A stretch of 40,015 bases of DNA from an uncultured Bacteroidota bacterium (GTDB lineage: Bacteria > Bacteroidota > Bacteroidia > NS11-12g > UBA9320), in assembly GCA_913054375.1 (NCBI GenBank), contig CAJXIQ010000005.1, forward strand, positions 1 through 40,015, given 5' to 3'. The notes under the pieces are model-generated. The model was not told the origin of the DNA. It did no database searches and saw only the letters and a program-made list of their open reading frames with translations. Shown here in pieces: positions 6,489-15,719 of this stretch (positions within the stretch are counted from its first letter, which is position 1; every line of letters starts with the position of its first letter). A program made the position numbers and the translations under genes.

Positions 6489-9359
6489 TTAACGCTTAAC
6501 AATGACATTGAAATGTGCGCTGGTATGCGCTGTATTGAGGAATAATGTGTACCGTCCACTAGCGACACTACTCAAATCTATTGTAGATGAACCGTTAAGG
6601 TATGTCTCTAAAATTACACGACCTTGGTTGTCTATCAATTGTATTGTTCCCTGCAAGGTAGCACCGTTTGAGGTGAGGTAGAGAACATTTGCTACTGGAT
6701 TTGGATGTACTGAGTAGCTAACACCGTCCAATGTAAATGTACTTGCTGCGCTTAAAATCTCCATTTCGTCCGTTCCCGTACACCCATTTGAGTCTGTTAC
6801 GGTAACCGAATAAGAACCTTTATCCTTTACGAGGATACTTTCGGTTAACTCGCCTGTACTCCATTGGTATGTTTCATAACCAGCTCCTGGGGTAAGCAAT
6901 AGAGGTTCTTGTGTTCTAAGGGATGTATCGCTACCAAGACTTATCGTTGGGCTTGTGTATACAGTAACTTCCATACTATCTATATAAATACAATCGTCTT
7001 GACTTTCTACTTCAAGGTAATATAACCCTGGACCTGATACATTAAACGTCTGACCATTTGTACCGTTAAACCATGTGTAACTTTTTAAACCACTTGGCCC
7101 TCTTAATTGCAGACTTATGTTGTCACATGCTCCAGTGTCATTACCCAAAGAAAATGTGGGCAAAGGAATGATGAATAACTTTACAGTATCAAAGCTTGAG
7201 CAGCCAAAACGGTTGTATGCTTCTGCTACAATTGTACCCCCACTGGTGGCTGTGAAACTTGACTTATTGGTTACCATACCATTCCACTTATAATTGGTAA
7301 GTGCACCATTCCCAAAAAACACAAAGGACTCTCCTTCGCACACCGCAGTATCTTGGCCCAAATCAAGAGGCGAAATAGGGTTAGTCAATACCTGTACCTC
7401 ATCTTGAAACTCACATCCAAAACTATCTATTACATTCAGGGTATGTACCTGAGGTACATTTGTAGTGAACGAATCAATACTTGAAACATCACCATTCCAG
7501 GTATAGGACGCCATGCCAGAAGGACCTTTAATAGTAATATCCAAATTCTCACATATAACCGTATCGTTACCCAATGAAAAAACCGGCAAGCTTTTTTGGA
7601 GTACCGCTAAGGTATCATAGTACACACAGCTATTCTGATCAATGAAACGCAATGAAAGTGTATCTTCTATGCTTTGCTCTCTAGCAGAGCTAGATGACTT
7701 ACCAGAAGTACCGTCCCATTCATAAAATATCATTCCACTTGGTCCATTAAGTGTTATCGCACTTCCTTTGCAAAAGAAGGTGTCGCTAAGAGGTGTCACA
7801 TTTCTTCTAGGGTTTACTCTTACGTATACCAAGGCACTGTCTTCTACGCACAAACCATCTGAAGATGAAACAACTAGCTTGTACTCTATACTTTTAGTTG
7901 GGGAAACTGATGGATTTGACGAGGTACTTGTATATCCGGTAGCCGTCCAATTGTATTGATATCCTGAAATACTCGGTCTACCAAGTTTTGCTGTTTCTCC
8001 ATCGCAAATTGTAATCGTGTCTGCGCTCACTTTAGCCTCTAATTGACAGCAAAATGTAGTATCAGAATTGAACACCGTTTTACGTACATATGTTATCGTG
8101 CTATTGCTTGATAGGGCATTCGAATTCGTGGAGAATGTATCAGCCAGAAAATTTAAACTACCGAAATCTAAGAGCTCACTGCTTGGAATACACGCCACAC
8201 TGTTTTGTGCATTTAATTTAGAAAGGTATAAATCGTTTGAGTTTGTATTGCCAAATGACTTCCCCGAGCTGTACAACGAATACCCTAAACCAACGCTACC
8301 TGTTATCGAAGTACTTCCGCCTCCATCATTCATCATACCTCCTACTGAAAGTGCGCTTTGCGCTCCATTCGAAAAGCTAACCTCAAAAACGAGAGAAGTC
8401 ATAGTACCAAAAGACGATTCACTTACTGATGCCACCATCAAACTACCTCCACCTATTGATTTTACATCTTCTATATTGTCGTTTCCATTTAAACCAAAAA
8501 AGACTCCATTCGATAGTGTTAGATTGGTATCCAAAGAGATCAAAAAGCCATCAGCCCTGTTTCCTCCACCAAACCCAATATTACCGCCAACAATATATTC
8601 ATTTGCCGATTCTTGTAAAATCGTTGTTGCGTACTCCTCAGTTGCGGTTCCTACATTCTTATATACGAGTACTGTTCCTCCACTATTTAATGTTAGGATA
8701 CTAATATCTTTATCTCCGGTAGGTCCAATAGTTACAGAATCATTCATTGTACTACCCACTACCATAATTCTACCTAGCTGGTCTTCTATGAGGGCGCTGC
8801 CAATATCATCACCTGCACCGCCATAATGATTTGCCCATACGACTGATCCAGAATTTGTTAACCTAGCTACTAAAACATTAAGCCCAGTTGTATCCTCGTT
8901 CGTAAAACCAGTAGCATATATATCTCCATTGATACTTTCTGTAATGTCTGAGAACTGCTCAACGCTATCGGTAAGTATGGTTCTAGACCATTGTACAACT
9001 CCTGCACTATTAGTCTTTGTAACAAACGCATCTCTAGCTGAGGTAAGTCCCTCGGTATATCCACAGATGACTACTCCATTGTCAGCCGTTGGCGCCATTG
9101 CAGTTGCCATGTCATCACGTGATCCGCCATAAGTGAAACTCCATAAGGCCAAACCTAAGCCGTTCGTTTTGGTCACTTGAAAATCTAAGTGCCCTGCACT
9201 GTTGGTGTTAGATAATAAATAATAATCTCCACTGCCTTTTTGAAAAGCATCAACAGAAAGGTCTGCGGAATCGTTGTTAAAGGATCTGAAAAACGAAGTG
9301 TTTTGAGCGCACGCTGAATGCCCAATAACGATACTTAATGCCAAAAATAGTTTCTTCAT
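6489..9359 (-). CDS. Large T9SS-secreted surface protein with propeller and Ig/PKD-like repeats
   Basis: The 956-residue protein has a Sec signal peptide (1-18, cleaved near ACAQN). Residues about 25-410 hold a repeated propeller-like unit around FVTKTNSAGVVQWSRT and ISILTLNSGG of the kind found in SBBP/delta-60 repeat proteins. Residues about 440-870 hold six Ig/PKD-like repeats of about 70 residues, typified by SLGNDTVICENL, then GPSGMASYTWNG, then GC. Most repeats carry two Cys that could form a disulfide. The end (about 880-956) is a T9SS type A sorting domain (VHPNPVANVLYLTS, then VASGRYTLFL). No enzymatic domain is seen; an adhesin or surface-display role is inference. It lies 36 nt after the FMN-reductase gene and 10 nt before gldA. 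Confidence 0.85.
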   Translation of the reverse strand: MKKLFLALSIVIGHSACAQNTSFFRSFNNDSADLSVDAFQKGSGDYYLLSNTNSAGHLDFQVTKTNGLGLALWSFTYGGSRDDMATAMAPTADNGVVICGYTEGLTSARDAFVTKTNSAGVVQWSRTILTDSVEQFSDITESINGDIYATGFTNEDTTGLNVLVARLTNSGSVVWANHYGGAGDDIGSALIEDQLGRIMVVGSTMNDSVTIGPTGDKDISILTLNSGGTVLVYKNVGTATEEYATTILQESANEYIVGGNIGFGGGNRADGFLISLDTNLTLSNGVFFGLNGNDNIEDVKSIGGGSLMVASVSESSFGTMTSLVFEVSFSNGAQSALSVGGMMNDGGGSTSITGSVGLGYSLYSSGKSFGNTNSNDLYLSKLNAQNSVACIPSSELLDFGSLNFLADTFSTNSNALSSNSTITYVRKTVFNSDTTFCCQLEAKVSADTITICDGETAKLGRPSISGYQYNWTATGYTSTSSNPSVSPTKSIEYKLVVSSSDGLCVEDSALVYVRVNPRRNVTPLSDTFFCKGSAITLNGPSGMIFYEWDGTSGKSSSSAREQSIEDTLSLRFIDQNSCVYYDTLAVLQKSLPVFSLGNDTVICENLDITIKGPSGMASYTWNGDVSSIDSFTTNVPQVHTLNVIDSFGCEFQDEVQVLTNPISPLDLGQDTAVCEGESFVFFGNGALTNYKWNGMVTNKSSFTATSGGTIVAEAYNRFGCSSFDTVKLFIIPLPTFSLGNDTGACDNISLQLRGPSGLKSYTWFNGTNGQTFNVSGPGLYYLEVESQDDCIYIDSMEVTVYTSPTISLGSDTSLRTQEPLLLTPGAGYETYQWSTGELTESILVKDKGSYSVTVTDSNGCTGTDEMEILSAASTFTLDGVSYSVHPNPVANVLYLTSNGATLQGTIQLIDNQGRVILETYLNGSSTIDLSSVASGRYTLFLNTAHTSAHFNVIVKR

Positions 9360-9395
9360 ACTTTTTTATTTTACGTGCTCGCAAAATAAATTTTT

Positions 9396-9965
9396 CTATT
9401 CACTTAGTCGCCATCGATTGGCAACTTTCATGGAGTAGTCTAGGTAGTTCTTAAAACCTTTGTTAAACATCTCATTATCAAGTAAATTGCCTTCTTCGTC
9501 TATGCATTTAAGCACCTCTTGAGCTTCAAAGGTTCGTGGGCTGGTAATACTATTTAAGTCAAATACATTGAAAATCTTATTGAATACATAGCCCAACTGC
9601 ACGGCTGGCATACGACCCCCTCTGCCAGTACTAACACCTAAAGTAGTTACTACCTTGTTATCAAATATATGCTTGTACGCAGGACCTGCTAGCTGATGAA
9701 TTGTATTAATAATCTCTGCACTAGGAAACCAATTGTATTCGGGAGTAAGCACAATAAGTAAGTCCGCATTATCTATGGTGCTGATTAAGTGCTGTTGGAA
9801 CGCAGTTTCGCTTGGGGGACTAACCCAACCTTCTGCAAAATTTGGTAAGTCATAGTCTTGAAAATCAACAATCTCTCCCTGACCAAGTTGCTTTTTTACA
9901 GCCAGGGCTACCCGGTATGTGTTATTTCCCTTTCTGGCTGATCCAGATATTATACCTACTTTCAT
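9396..9965 (-). CDS. NADPH-dependent FMN reductase family protein
   Basis: The 189-residue protein has a flavodoxin-like fold. The FMN phosphate-binding loop is GIISGSARKGNNTYRVA (about 3-19), the second flavin segment is LTPEYNWFPSAEIINTIHQL (about 74-93), and GVSTGRGGRMPAVQLGYVFN lies at about 113-132. Members reduce FMN, quinones or azo dyes with NAD(P)H in the cytosol. The start overlaps the stop of the two-TM gene (ATGA), which itself overlaps the flavin-reductase-like gene, so three genes form a coupled flavin-related module downstream of tyrS. The exact substrate cannot be told. Confidence 0.85.
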   Translation of the reverse strand: MKVGIISGSARKGNNTYRVALAVKKQLGQGEIVDFQDYDLPNFAEGWVSPPSETAFQQHLISTIDNADLLIVLTPEYNWFPSAEIINTIHQLAGPAYKHIFDNKVVTTLGVSTGRGGRMPAVQLGYVFNKIFNVFDLNSITSPRTFEAQEVLKCIDEEGNLLDNEMFNKGFKNYLDYSMKVANRWRLSE

Positions 9966-10495
9966 TTACCAAACTTTATGAATTTCGACAATGCTTTTAC
10001 GGTTTTGTAGTTTCTTGCGAAGTCAATAAACCACCACGTGGCAAATGGACTACTTTTTACGGTATACAATCCTTTATCTGTTGTAATTTGCACTTTATCT
10101 GCACTCAAAAAATGCACTTTTTTCCGTGCTGTAATAAATCCGTTATCATGTCTTACGTCCTTATAATTCTTATCTGCTTTTAACCACACCAAAACTTCAT
10201 CTAGGGTTATTTCACTTTTCACGTAAACCACTTGATGACTCTTCATATAATTTTGAGCAGGAGCACCTTCTACCTCATCAAAACTGACGGCGTGATACAT
10301 ACTTACTAAAAACCCAATAGCGAATGAAACAAAAAATGCTACGTCTAAGTTATTCTGGATAAACGTAAAACCGTATCTCCATCCGCCTTCTTTAGTCGTC
10401 ACTATAACCAATGCTATTGGAAGCACAAGCAGCGTTACCCTCAGTAGATACGTCAATACAATGACGAATTTGAAAAATAATTTTTGAAAATTCAT
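9962..10495 (-). CDS. Uncharacterised membrane protein with two N-terminal TM helices
   Basis: I do not recognise this 177-residue family. Two hydrophobic helices (about 8-31, LTYLLRVTLLVLPIALVIV, and about 48-66, VAFFVSFAIGFLVSMYHAVS) precede a soluble C-terminal domain of about 110 residues. That domain contains a repeated hydrophobic/charged pattern (EVLVWLKADKNYKDVRHDNG, then KVQITTDKGLYTVKSSPFAT) resembling a small alpha-beta or PH-like fold. Both ends overlap neighbouring flavin-related genes by 4 nt, so it is translationally coupled to them. A role linked to membrane redox or to anchoring them is only an inference from position. Confidence 0.65.
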   Translation of the reverse strand: MNFQKLFFKFVIVLTYLLRVTLLVLPIALVIVTTKEGGWRYGFTFIQNNLDVAFFVSFAIGFLVSMYHAVSFDEVEGAPAQNYMKSHQVVYVKSEITLDEVLVWLKADKNYKDVRHDNGFITARKKVHFLSADKVQITTDKGLYTVKSSPFATWWFIDFARNYKTVKALSKFIKFGK

Positions 10496-11343
10496 TCGTT
10501 TAGTACTTGCAATAGAACAGCGTATGCTTGCTGCGGTTTGTTATTATTGATTAATTCTTTTGCCAAAGAAAGTGAAGGTGTATCTGTAACAGCTAATGCG
10601 TTCTTTACTTCTTCTGTCGAAGGAATATTTTGCATATTACCTAATATCCCTAAATCGTTACCCGTAAGGTGCCTACTAGATCGAATCTTCTCTGGCAGAG
10701 CATCTACCCCTATTCCTACCGTCGTAATAGGCTTGTCTACTTCAAACATAGAAGCATCATTCGCCCTGCAGTACCAATTACCGCCCATGCGACTAACAAG
10801 GTCTATTTTTTGTTGATCTACCATTTGGTTTTCATCAAGGACCTCATCATCAATATGTATTTTTTGTACTTCACATATCACTAGGTTCCCTGCTCCACCG
10901 TTCTGTCCAAGTTCCTTTACCTCTAGTACCTTACACTCTATTTGAACGGGCGATTCTTTTACTCTAAATGGACGAATAGTGTCTGAAGCTATGGGTGTAA
11001 AACCTGCTTTTTCAAACTCATCTACTCCCGCTTCAAAAGGCGAACTTGTTAAACTCATTTGATGGACCATATCGTAGGTAACTACGTTGATTACCACTTC
11101 CGCTATCTCCTTCACATTATCATGCGTATTCTTCGTCGTATTTGTCCTTCCACTTCTTGCTGGCGAGAAAATTAGGATAGGAGGATTAGCACTAAATACA
11201 TTGAAAAAGCTAAAAGGGGCTAGGTTTCTATTCCCCTCCTTATCTATCGTACTTGCAAAGGCTATAGGCCTAGGGCCTATGCTCCCGAGCAGATAATGGT
11301 GCAGCTTGGATATGGGTATTTCTTTAGGGTCTACTGTTAGCAT
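10492..11343 (-). CDS. Flavin reductase family protein (FMN-binding split barrel)
   Basis: The 283-residue protein starts with the FMN-binding split-barrel domain: YLLGSIGPRPIAFASTIDKE (about 18-37), NLAPFSFFNVFSANPPILIF (about 40-59), then NTHDNVKEIAEVVINVVTYD. This family includes flavin reductases and related FMN enzymes. The C-terminal third includes a Cys and His-poor tail (SRMGGNWYCRAND at about 195-207) seen in the longer Bacteroidota/Proteobacteria subgroup. It starts 2 nt after the tyrS stop and overlaps the two-TM gene by 4 nt. Reduction of free flavin using NAD(P)H is the family role; the partner oxygenase, if any, is not in the window. Confidence 0.83.
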   Translation of the reverse strand: MLTVDPKEIPISKLHHYLLGSIGPRPIAFASTIDKEGNRNLAPFSFFNVFSANPPILIFSPARSGRTNTTKNTHDNVKEIAEVVINVVTYDMVHQMSLTSSPFEAGVDEFEKAGFTPIASDTIRPFRVKESPVQIECKVLEVKELGQNGGAGNLVICEVQKIHIDDEVLDENQMVDQQKIDLVSRMGGNWYCRANDASMFEVDKPITTVGIGVDALPEKIRSSRHLTGNDLGILGNMQNIPSTEEVKNALAVTDTPSLSLAKELINNNKPQQAYAVLLQVLNE

Positions 11344-11345
11344 CC

Positions 11346-12653
11346 TTATTTCTTAATTACTAAAAATTTATTCTTTTTGCCTCTCTGCAATAAAATGTAT
11401 CTGCCATTGATAAGATCTGTATCTGCGAAGTTGAAATCTTCTGTCACTTTCTCACTATTTACCGATACAGAGTTTTCATTTAATGCTCTACGTGCTTCGC
11501 TTTTACTTGCTAAGAAACCTGTGTCTCCACACATATCTACTATATTAACTCCTTCTATATCACTAATTTCTGAACTTTTTACTCCTTCAAATACAGAAAG
11601 AAAGTCTTTCTCTGACAAACTGCGTAAGCTCTCTGACGTCCCTTTACCAAATAGTATTTGTGTCGCTGCTAATGCTACGCCATACCCTTCTTCTCCGTGT
11701 ACCCAAGTAGTTACATACTTCGCCAGTTCCTTTTGTATTGCTCGATGATGCGGAGCTCCTTTGTGCTCTTCTATCAAGCCTTCTAAAAATGCTTGGTCGT
11801 GCAATGTGAAAATTTTAATATACCGCTCTGCATCCTCATCGCTTGTATTCATCCAAAATTGGTAAAACTCGTACGGACTTGTTTTCTCTGCATCTAACCA
11901 CACATTTCCCCCTTCGCTTTTGCCAAACTTACTTCCATCTGCTTTGGTAATTAGGGGTGCAGTCATGGCAAAACCTTTGTTTGCTCCTTCTTCTACATCA
12001 CCACTAGCACTCCCTTTTCTTCTAATGAGCTCCGTTCCCGTTACTATATTCCCCCATTGGTCGCTACCTCCCATTTGGAGTTTTACGTTTTTTTCTTTCC
12101 AGAGGTGATAGAAGTCATACCCTTGAACCAACTGATAACTAAACTCTGTGAAACTCATTCCGTCTTCCAACCTATTTTTCACAGAATCTTTCGCCATCAT
12201 ATAATTGACAGAAATATGTTTCCCGACATCACGGATAAAATCCAAGAAGTTGAACTCCTTGAACCAATCATAATTATTGACCATCTCGGCACTATTCTCA
12301 CCGTTATCAAAGTTTAAAAATTGCTGAAGCTGTTTGTGAACACAATCCACATTATGATTCAATGTATCAATATCTAACAAGCTTCTTTCTGCCTTTTTAC
12401 CACTAGGGTCTCCTACCATACCCGTAGCTCCCCCTACCAAAGCAAACGGCTTGTGCCCCGCACGTTGCAAATGAACCAGCAATATAATTGGCACCATATT
12501 CCCAATATGTAACGAGTCTGCTGTAGGATCAAAACCTACATAACCGCCCACCATCTCTTTCATGAGCAATTCTTCTGTACCCGGCATATCTTGGTGGTGC
12601 AAGCCACGCCATTTTAGCTCTTCTATCAGGTTGTATTTTGGAATAAACGACAT
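11346..12653 (-). CDS. tyrS: Tyrosyl-tRNA synthetase
   Basis: With the start at 12653 this is a 435-residue TyrRS, which charges tRNA-Tyr. The class I signature appears as HIGN (about 49-52, in [11 protein letters not shown]) and the KMSKS loop as KFGKS (about 240). The tyrosine/tRNA region [19 protein letters not shown] is clear. The end carries an S4-like RNA-binding domain ([19 protein letters not shown]). The ORF-track start at 12674 is rejected because the -7 promoter element (12672-12679) overlaps it, and family alignment begins at [17 protein letters not shown]. The gene leads a minus-strand run with the flavin module directly behind it. Confidence 0.95.
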   Translation of the reverse strand: MSFIPKYNLIEELKWRGLHHQDMPGTEELLMKEMVGGYVGFDPTADSLHIGNMVPIILLVHLQRAGHKPFALVGGATGMVGDPSGKKAERSLLDIDTLNHNVDCVHKQLQQFLNFDNGENSAEMVNNYDWFKEFNFLDFIRDVGKHISVNYMMAKDSVKNRLEDGMSFTEFSYQLVQGYDFYHLWKEKNVKLQMGGSDQWGNIVTGTELIRRKGSASGDVEEGANKGFAMTAPLITKADGSKFGKSEGGNVWLDAEKTSPYEFYQFWMNTSDEDAERYIKIFTLHDQAFLEGLIEEHKGAPHHRAIQKELAKYVTTWVHGEEGYGVALAATQILFGKGTSESLRSLSEKDFLSVFEGVKSSEISDIEGVNIVDMCGDTGFLASKSEARRALNENSVSVNSEKVTEDFNFADTDLINGRYILLQRGKKNKFLVIKK

Positions 12654-12671
12654 CTTATATTCTAAAGGATA

Positions 12672-12703
12672 CAAAGGTAAAAAAATGGGTGGTACTAAAT
12701 CAA
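12672..12703 (-). promoter_or_regulatory. Promoter of tyrS (Bacteroidota -33/-7 type)
   Basis: On the minus strand a TTG (12701-12703) is followed after 21 nt by TACCTTTG (12672-12679), matching the Bacteroidota pattern. The -7 element ends 18 nt before the chosen ATG, leaving a very short leader of about a dozen bases. Confidence 0.65.
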
Positions 12704-12882
12704 TATATATAAACCTGATTAGTTCTCAGTACTATAATCACTACTCAAAAAAAAATAGTAGCGACAAAACGCAGTAATGTTAGACATGAGAATGCTCTCA
12801 TAGACCATACAATACTAGAAAGTAAAAGCACTGAATAATCCCTCAACGGGTTAATTAAATGAAATACATAAATAATTAATTC
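12704..12882. other. Divergent tyrS/polA intergenic region, no gene seen
   Basis: This is the middle of the largest gene-free stretch in the window (12654-12900, 247 bp). It is AT-rich and holds a small hairpin (ATGAGA-ATGC-TCTCAT, 12786-12801) and a weak CTACT/AGTAG inverted repeat around an A-run. I see no ORF, RNA gene or clear operator. Confidence 0.5.
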
Positions 12883-12890
12883 TACATTTG
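12883..12890 (+). promoter_or_regulatory. -7 promoter element of polA
   Basis: TACATTTG matches TAnnTTTG and ends 10 nt before the polA ATG. No convincing TTG is found 19-21 nt upstream, so only the -7 half is supported. The transcript would have a leader of only a few bases. Confidence 0.45.
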
Positions 12891-12900
12891 ACCATCAATC

Positions 12901-15696
12901 ATGTCATCTGAAAAAAAACTATTCCTGCTTGATGCGTACGCACTTATATTTCGCTCGTATTACGCCTTTATAAAAAATCCAAGAATTACCTCTTATGGTC
13001 TGAATACCAATGCTATATTTGGTTTTACTACTACATTACTTGAAGTATTAGAAAAGTATGAACCTACCCATATTGCCGTATGTTTTGATCACAAATCTGA
13101 AAACATTCGCAAGCAAGAATACCCTCTCTACAAGGCCAACAGAGATGAGACTCCAGAAGATATAAAACGATCGGAGCCGTTCATTCGCCAAATCATAGAT
13201 GCATTCAATATTCCATTAATAGAAAAACCTGGATACGAAGCAGATGATGTAATTGTAACGCTGGCTACCAGAGCTGAAAAAGAAGGTTTCACTACCTATA
13301 TGATGACACCAGACAAGGATTTTGGGCAAGCTGTAACCCCAAAGACACTTATGTTCAAGCCCGCTCGTGGCGGCAGTCCACCGGAAATAATGGGACCTAA
13401 AGAAGTTTGCGAAAAATTTGGACTAGATCGCACTGAGCAAATCATAGACTACCTAGGTTTGATGGGTGATGCTGTAGACAATATACCAGGCGTACCCGGA
13501 GTAGGTGCCAAAACGGCTTCCAAACTACTTAAAGAGTTTGGAAGTATGGACGGCATTTATGAAAATACCGATAAACTAAAAGGTAAACTACGCGAAAAGA
13601 TAGAAGACAATAAAGAGCAGGCGTATATGTCCAAGCACCTTGCTACCATTATTACCGATGTTCCCGTAGAATTCAATGAAGCTTCATTGACCCGAGAGGA
13701 GCCTAACAAGGAAAAAATAAATCATCTATTCACCGAGCTAGAATTTAGAACACTAACTAAACGTGTTTTCAAAGAAACGATGAGTGCTCCATCTTCTATT
13801 CAAGGAGACCTTTTTGCACCGAGTAGTTCTGCTACCTCTGCATCTCCCGTAATAGCTCAAAGAGAAGAAACCCTAGTTGAATTAAAAACAATAGCTACAA
13901 CAGATCATGATTACCAATTAATTGACAGTCAGGATAAAAGACAAAAACTGATAGCTGAATTGGAAAAACAAACATCGTTTTGCTTTGACACAGAGACTAC
14001 CTCGCTAGAAGAAATGGATGCTGAAATCCTTGGACTAGCAGTCGCTTACGAAGAAGGCAAAGCGTTCTATGTAAGTATGCCTCCAGATTTTAAAGAAACC
14101 AAGGCAATACTGCGAGAATTCAAACACTTATTTTTATCTCCTACCATAGAAAAAATAGCCCAAAACCTGAAGTATGATCTAAAAGTTCTATTAAAATACG
14201 ATATAACGATAGCTGGACCACAGTTTGATACAATGCTAGCTCATTATTTAGTAAACCCAGATGGTAGACACGGAATGGATGTGCTTTCTGAGAAATACTT
14301 GAATTATAAGCCAGTATCTATAACAGAACTCATCGGCAAAAAAGGAAAGAACCAGCTCAACTTTAGAGATGTACCCCTTGAGAAAGCAACCGAGTATGCT
14401 GCCGAAGATGCAGACGTCACACTACAACTGAAAGGCAAGCTACACCAAGAACTGATAGACAAACAAGTAGCGCACCTCATGCAGCGACTTGAAATGCCAC
14501 TTGTACCCGTACTCTCTGCCATGGAAATGGAAGGGATACGAGTAGACGACACGTTTCTTGGCCACTACTCTGCAGAGCTAGAAGAAATGTCGGCAGACCT
14601 AGAAAAAAGCATCTATGAAATGTCAGGTGCTAACTTCAATATTGCCAGTCCAAAACAAATGGGAGAAGTGCTCTTTGACCATATGAAATTGGATCCCAAA
14701 GCTAAAAAGACAAAAACAGGCCAATACAAAACGGATGAGGCTACACTAACCAAGCTTGCCGCTGATCATGAGATAGTAAGCAAAATACTAGACAATAGAA
14801 AAGTAAATAAACTGCGTTCTACGTATGTAGATGCCTTGCCCAAACTAATTCACCCAAGCACTGGTCGAGTGCATACGAGCTATGCACAAGCCGTAGCAGC
14901 TACAGGAAGACTGAGTAGCACAAATCCTAACCTTCAAAACATTCCTATCCGTACAGACTTGGGGAAGGAAATACGAAAGGCATTTGTACCTAGAGACGGT
15001 AATCATACACTACTTGCAGTAGATTATTCTCAAATAGAACTACGTATAGTAGCGTCCGTTGCAGAAGATCCCGGAATGATGGAAGCTTTTCATTCAGGAA
15101 TAGATATACATACTGCTACAGCCGCTAAAGTATTTGGTGTGGAAGTATCAGATGTAACTAAGGATCAACGGTATAAGGCCAAAAGTGTCAACTTTGGTTT
15201 AATATACGGACAAGGCGCATTTGGCCTAGCACAAAATCTTGGAATCAAACGTGGAGAGGCTAGAGAATTGATCGACTCCTACTTCGAGCAATTTGGTGGT
15301 GTAAAGACCTACATGGACGAAACCATAAAATACTGTCGTAAACATGGATATGTAAAAACTCTAATGGGGCGCAAGCGATTTATTCCAGACATAAACTCCA
15401 GTAACCAGACCGTAGTGGGGTTTGCCGAGAGGAATGCCATAAACGCACCAATACAAGGCAGTGCTGCAGATATGATAAAACTGGCGATGATCAATATTCA
15501 CAATCGCTTTAGTAAAATGAACATAGGAACCAAAATGCTTCTACAAGTGCACGATGAATTGCTTTTTGATGTACCCAAAACGGAACTGGAAGAAATAACC
15601 ATCGTCATAAAAGAAGAAATGGAAAGAGCTATGCCGCTTAAAGTGCCAGTGATAGCAGAAGCTGGTCACGGAGCAAATTGGTTAGAAGCACATTAA
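12901..15696 (+). CDS. polA: DNA polymerase I
   Basis: The 931-residue protein has the full three-domain layout. The 5'-3' exonuclease (about 1-300) has LLDAYALIFRSYYAF, YEADDVIVTLA and the helix-hairpin-helix GVPGVGAKTASKLLKEFG. The 3'-5' proofreading domain (about 340-530) keeps the acidic FDTETTSLEE motif (about 361-370), so proofreading is likely active. The polymerase (about 560-931) has motif A DYSQIELR (about 707), motif B with KSVNFGLIYGQ (about 760) and motif C QVHDELLF (about 882). It fills gaps in repair and replaces Okazaki primers. It is divergent from tyrS, and the LpxH-like gene follows 23 nt after the stop. Confidence 0.97.
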   Translation: MSSEKKLFLLDAYALIFRSYYAFIKNPRITSYGLNTNAIFGFTTTLLEVLEKYEPTHIAVCFDHKSENIRKQEYPLYKANRDETPEDIKRSEPFIRQIIDAFNIPLIEKPGYEADDVIVTLATRAEKEGFTTYMMTPDKDFGQAVTPKTLMFKPARGGSPPEIMGPKEVCEKFGLDRTEQIIDYLGLMGDAVDNIPGVPGVGAKTASKLLKEFGSMDGIYENTDKLKGKLREKIEDNKEQAYMSKHLATIITDVPVEFNEASLTREEPNKEKINHLFTELEFRTLTKRVFKETMSAPSSIQGDLFAPSSSATSASPVIAQREETLVELKTIATTDHDYQLIDSQDKRQKLIAELEKQTSFCFDTETTSLEEMDAEILGLAVAYEEGKAFYVSMPPDFKETKAILREFKHLFLSPTIEKIAQNLKYDLKVLLKYDITIAGPQFDTMLAHYLVNPDGRHGMDVLSEKYLNYKPVSITELIGKKGKNQLNFRDVPLEKATEYAAEDADVTLQLKGKLHQELIDKQVAHLMQRLEMPLVPVLSAMEMEGIRVDDTFLGHYSAELEEMSADLEKSIYEMSGANFNIASPKQMGEVLFDHMKLDPKAKKTKTGQYKTDEATLTKLAADHEIVSKILDNRKVNKLRSTYVDALPKLIHPSTGRVHTSYAQAVAATGRLSSTNPNLQNIPIRTDLGKEIRKAFVPRDGNHTLLAVDYSQIELRIVASVAEDPGMMEAFHSGIDIHTATAAKVFGVEVSDVTKDQRYKAKSVNFGLIYGQGAFGLAQNLGIKRGEARELIDSYFEQFGGVKTYMDETIKYCRKHGYVKTLMGRKRFIPDINSSNQTVVGFAERNAINAPIQGSAADMIKLAMINIHNRFSKMNIGTKMLLQVHDELLFDVPKTELEEITIVIKEEMERAMPLKVPVIAEAGHGANWLEAH

Positions 15697-15719
15697 TCCG
15701 CTAACTTCGCATTACTTAA

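Noticed and set aside
8068-8826. 252-residue plus-strand ORF inside the large T9SS gene
   Set aside because: It is antisense to well-supported repeats with a signal peptide and sorting domain. The translation is Ser/Pro/Leu-rich without any domain, as expected for the reverse of Gly/Ser/Thr codons.
9365-9390. TTTATTTT/AAAATAAA inverted repeat in the gap between the FMN reductase and the large T9SS gene
   Set aside because: The stem is only A-T pairs with a 10-nt loop. A T-run follows only on the plus strand, where no gene ends, so I do not call a terminator.
12654-12674. Upstream tyrS start giving 442 residues
   Set aside because: The ATG at 12674 overlaps the -7 promoter element, and the extra seven residues do not match the family.
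12786-12801. ATGAGA-ATGC-TCTCAT hairpin between tyrS and polA
   Set aside because: Six base pairs in a 247-bp AT-rich gap can arise by chance. It has no T-run and no fixed relation to either promoter.
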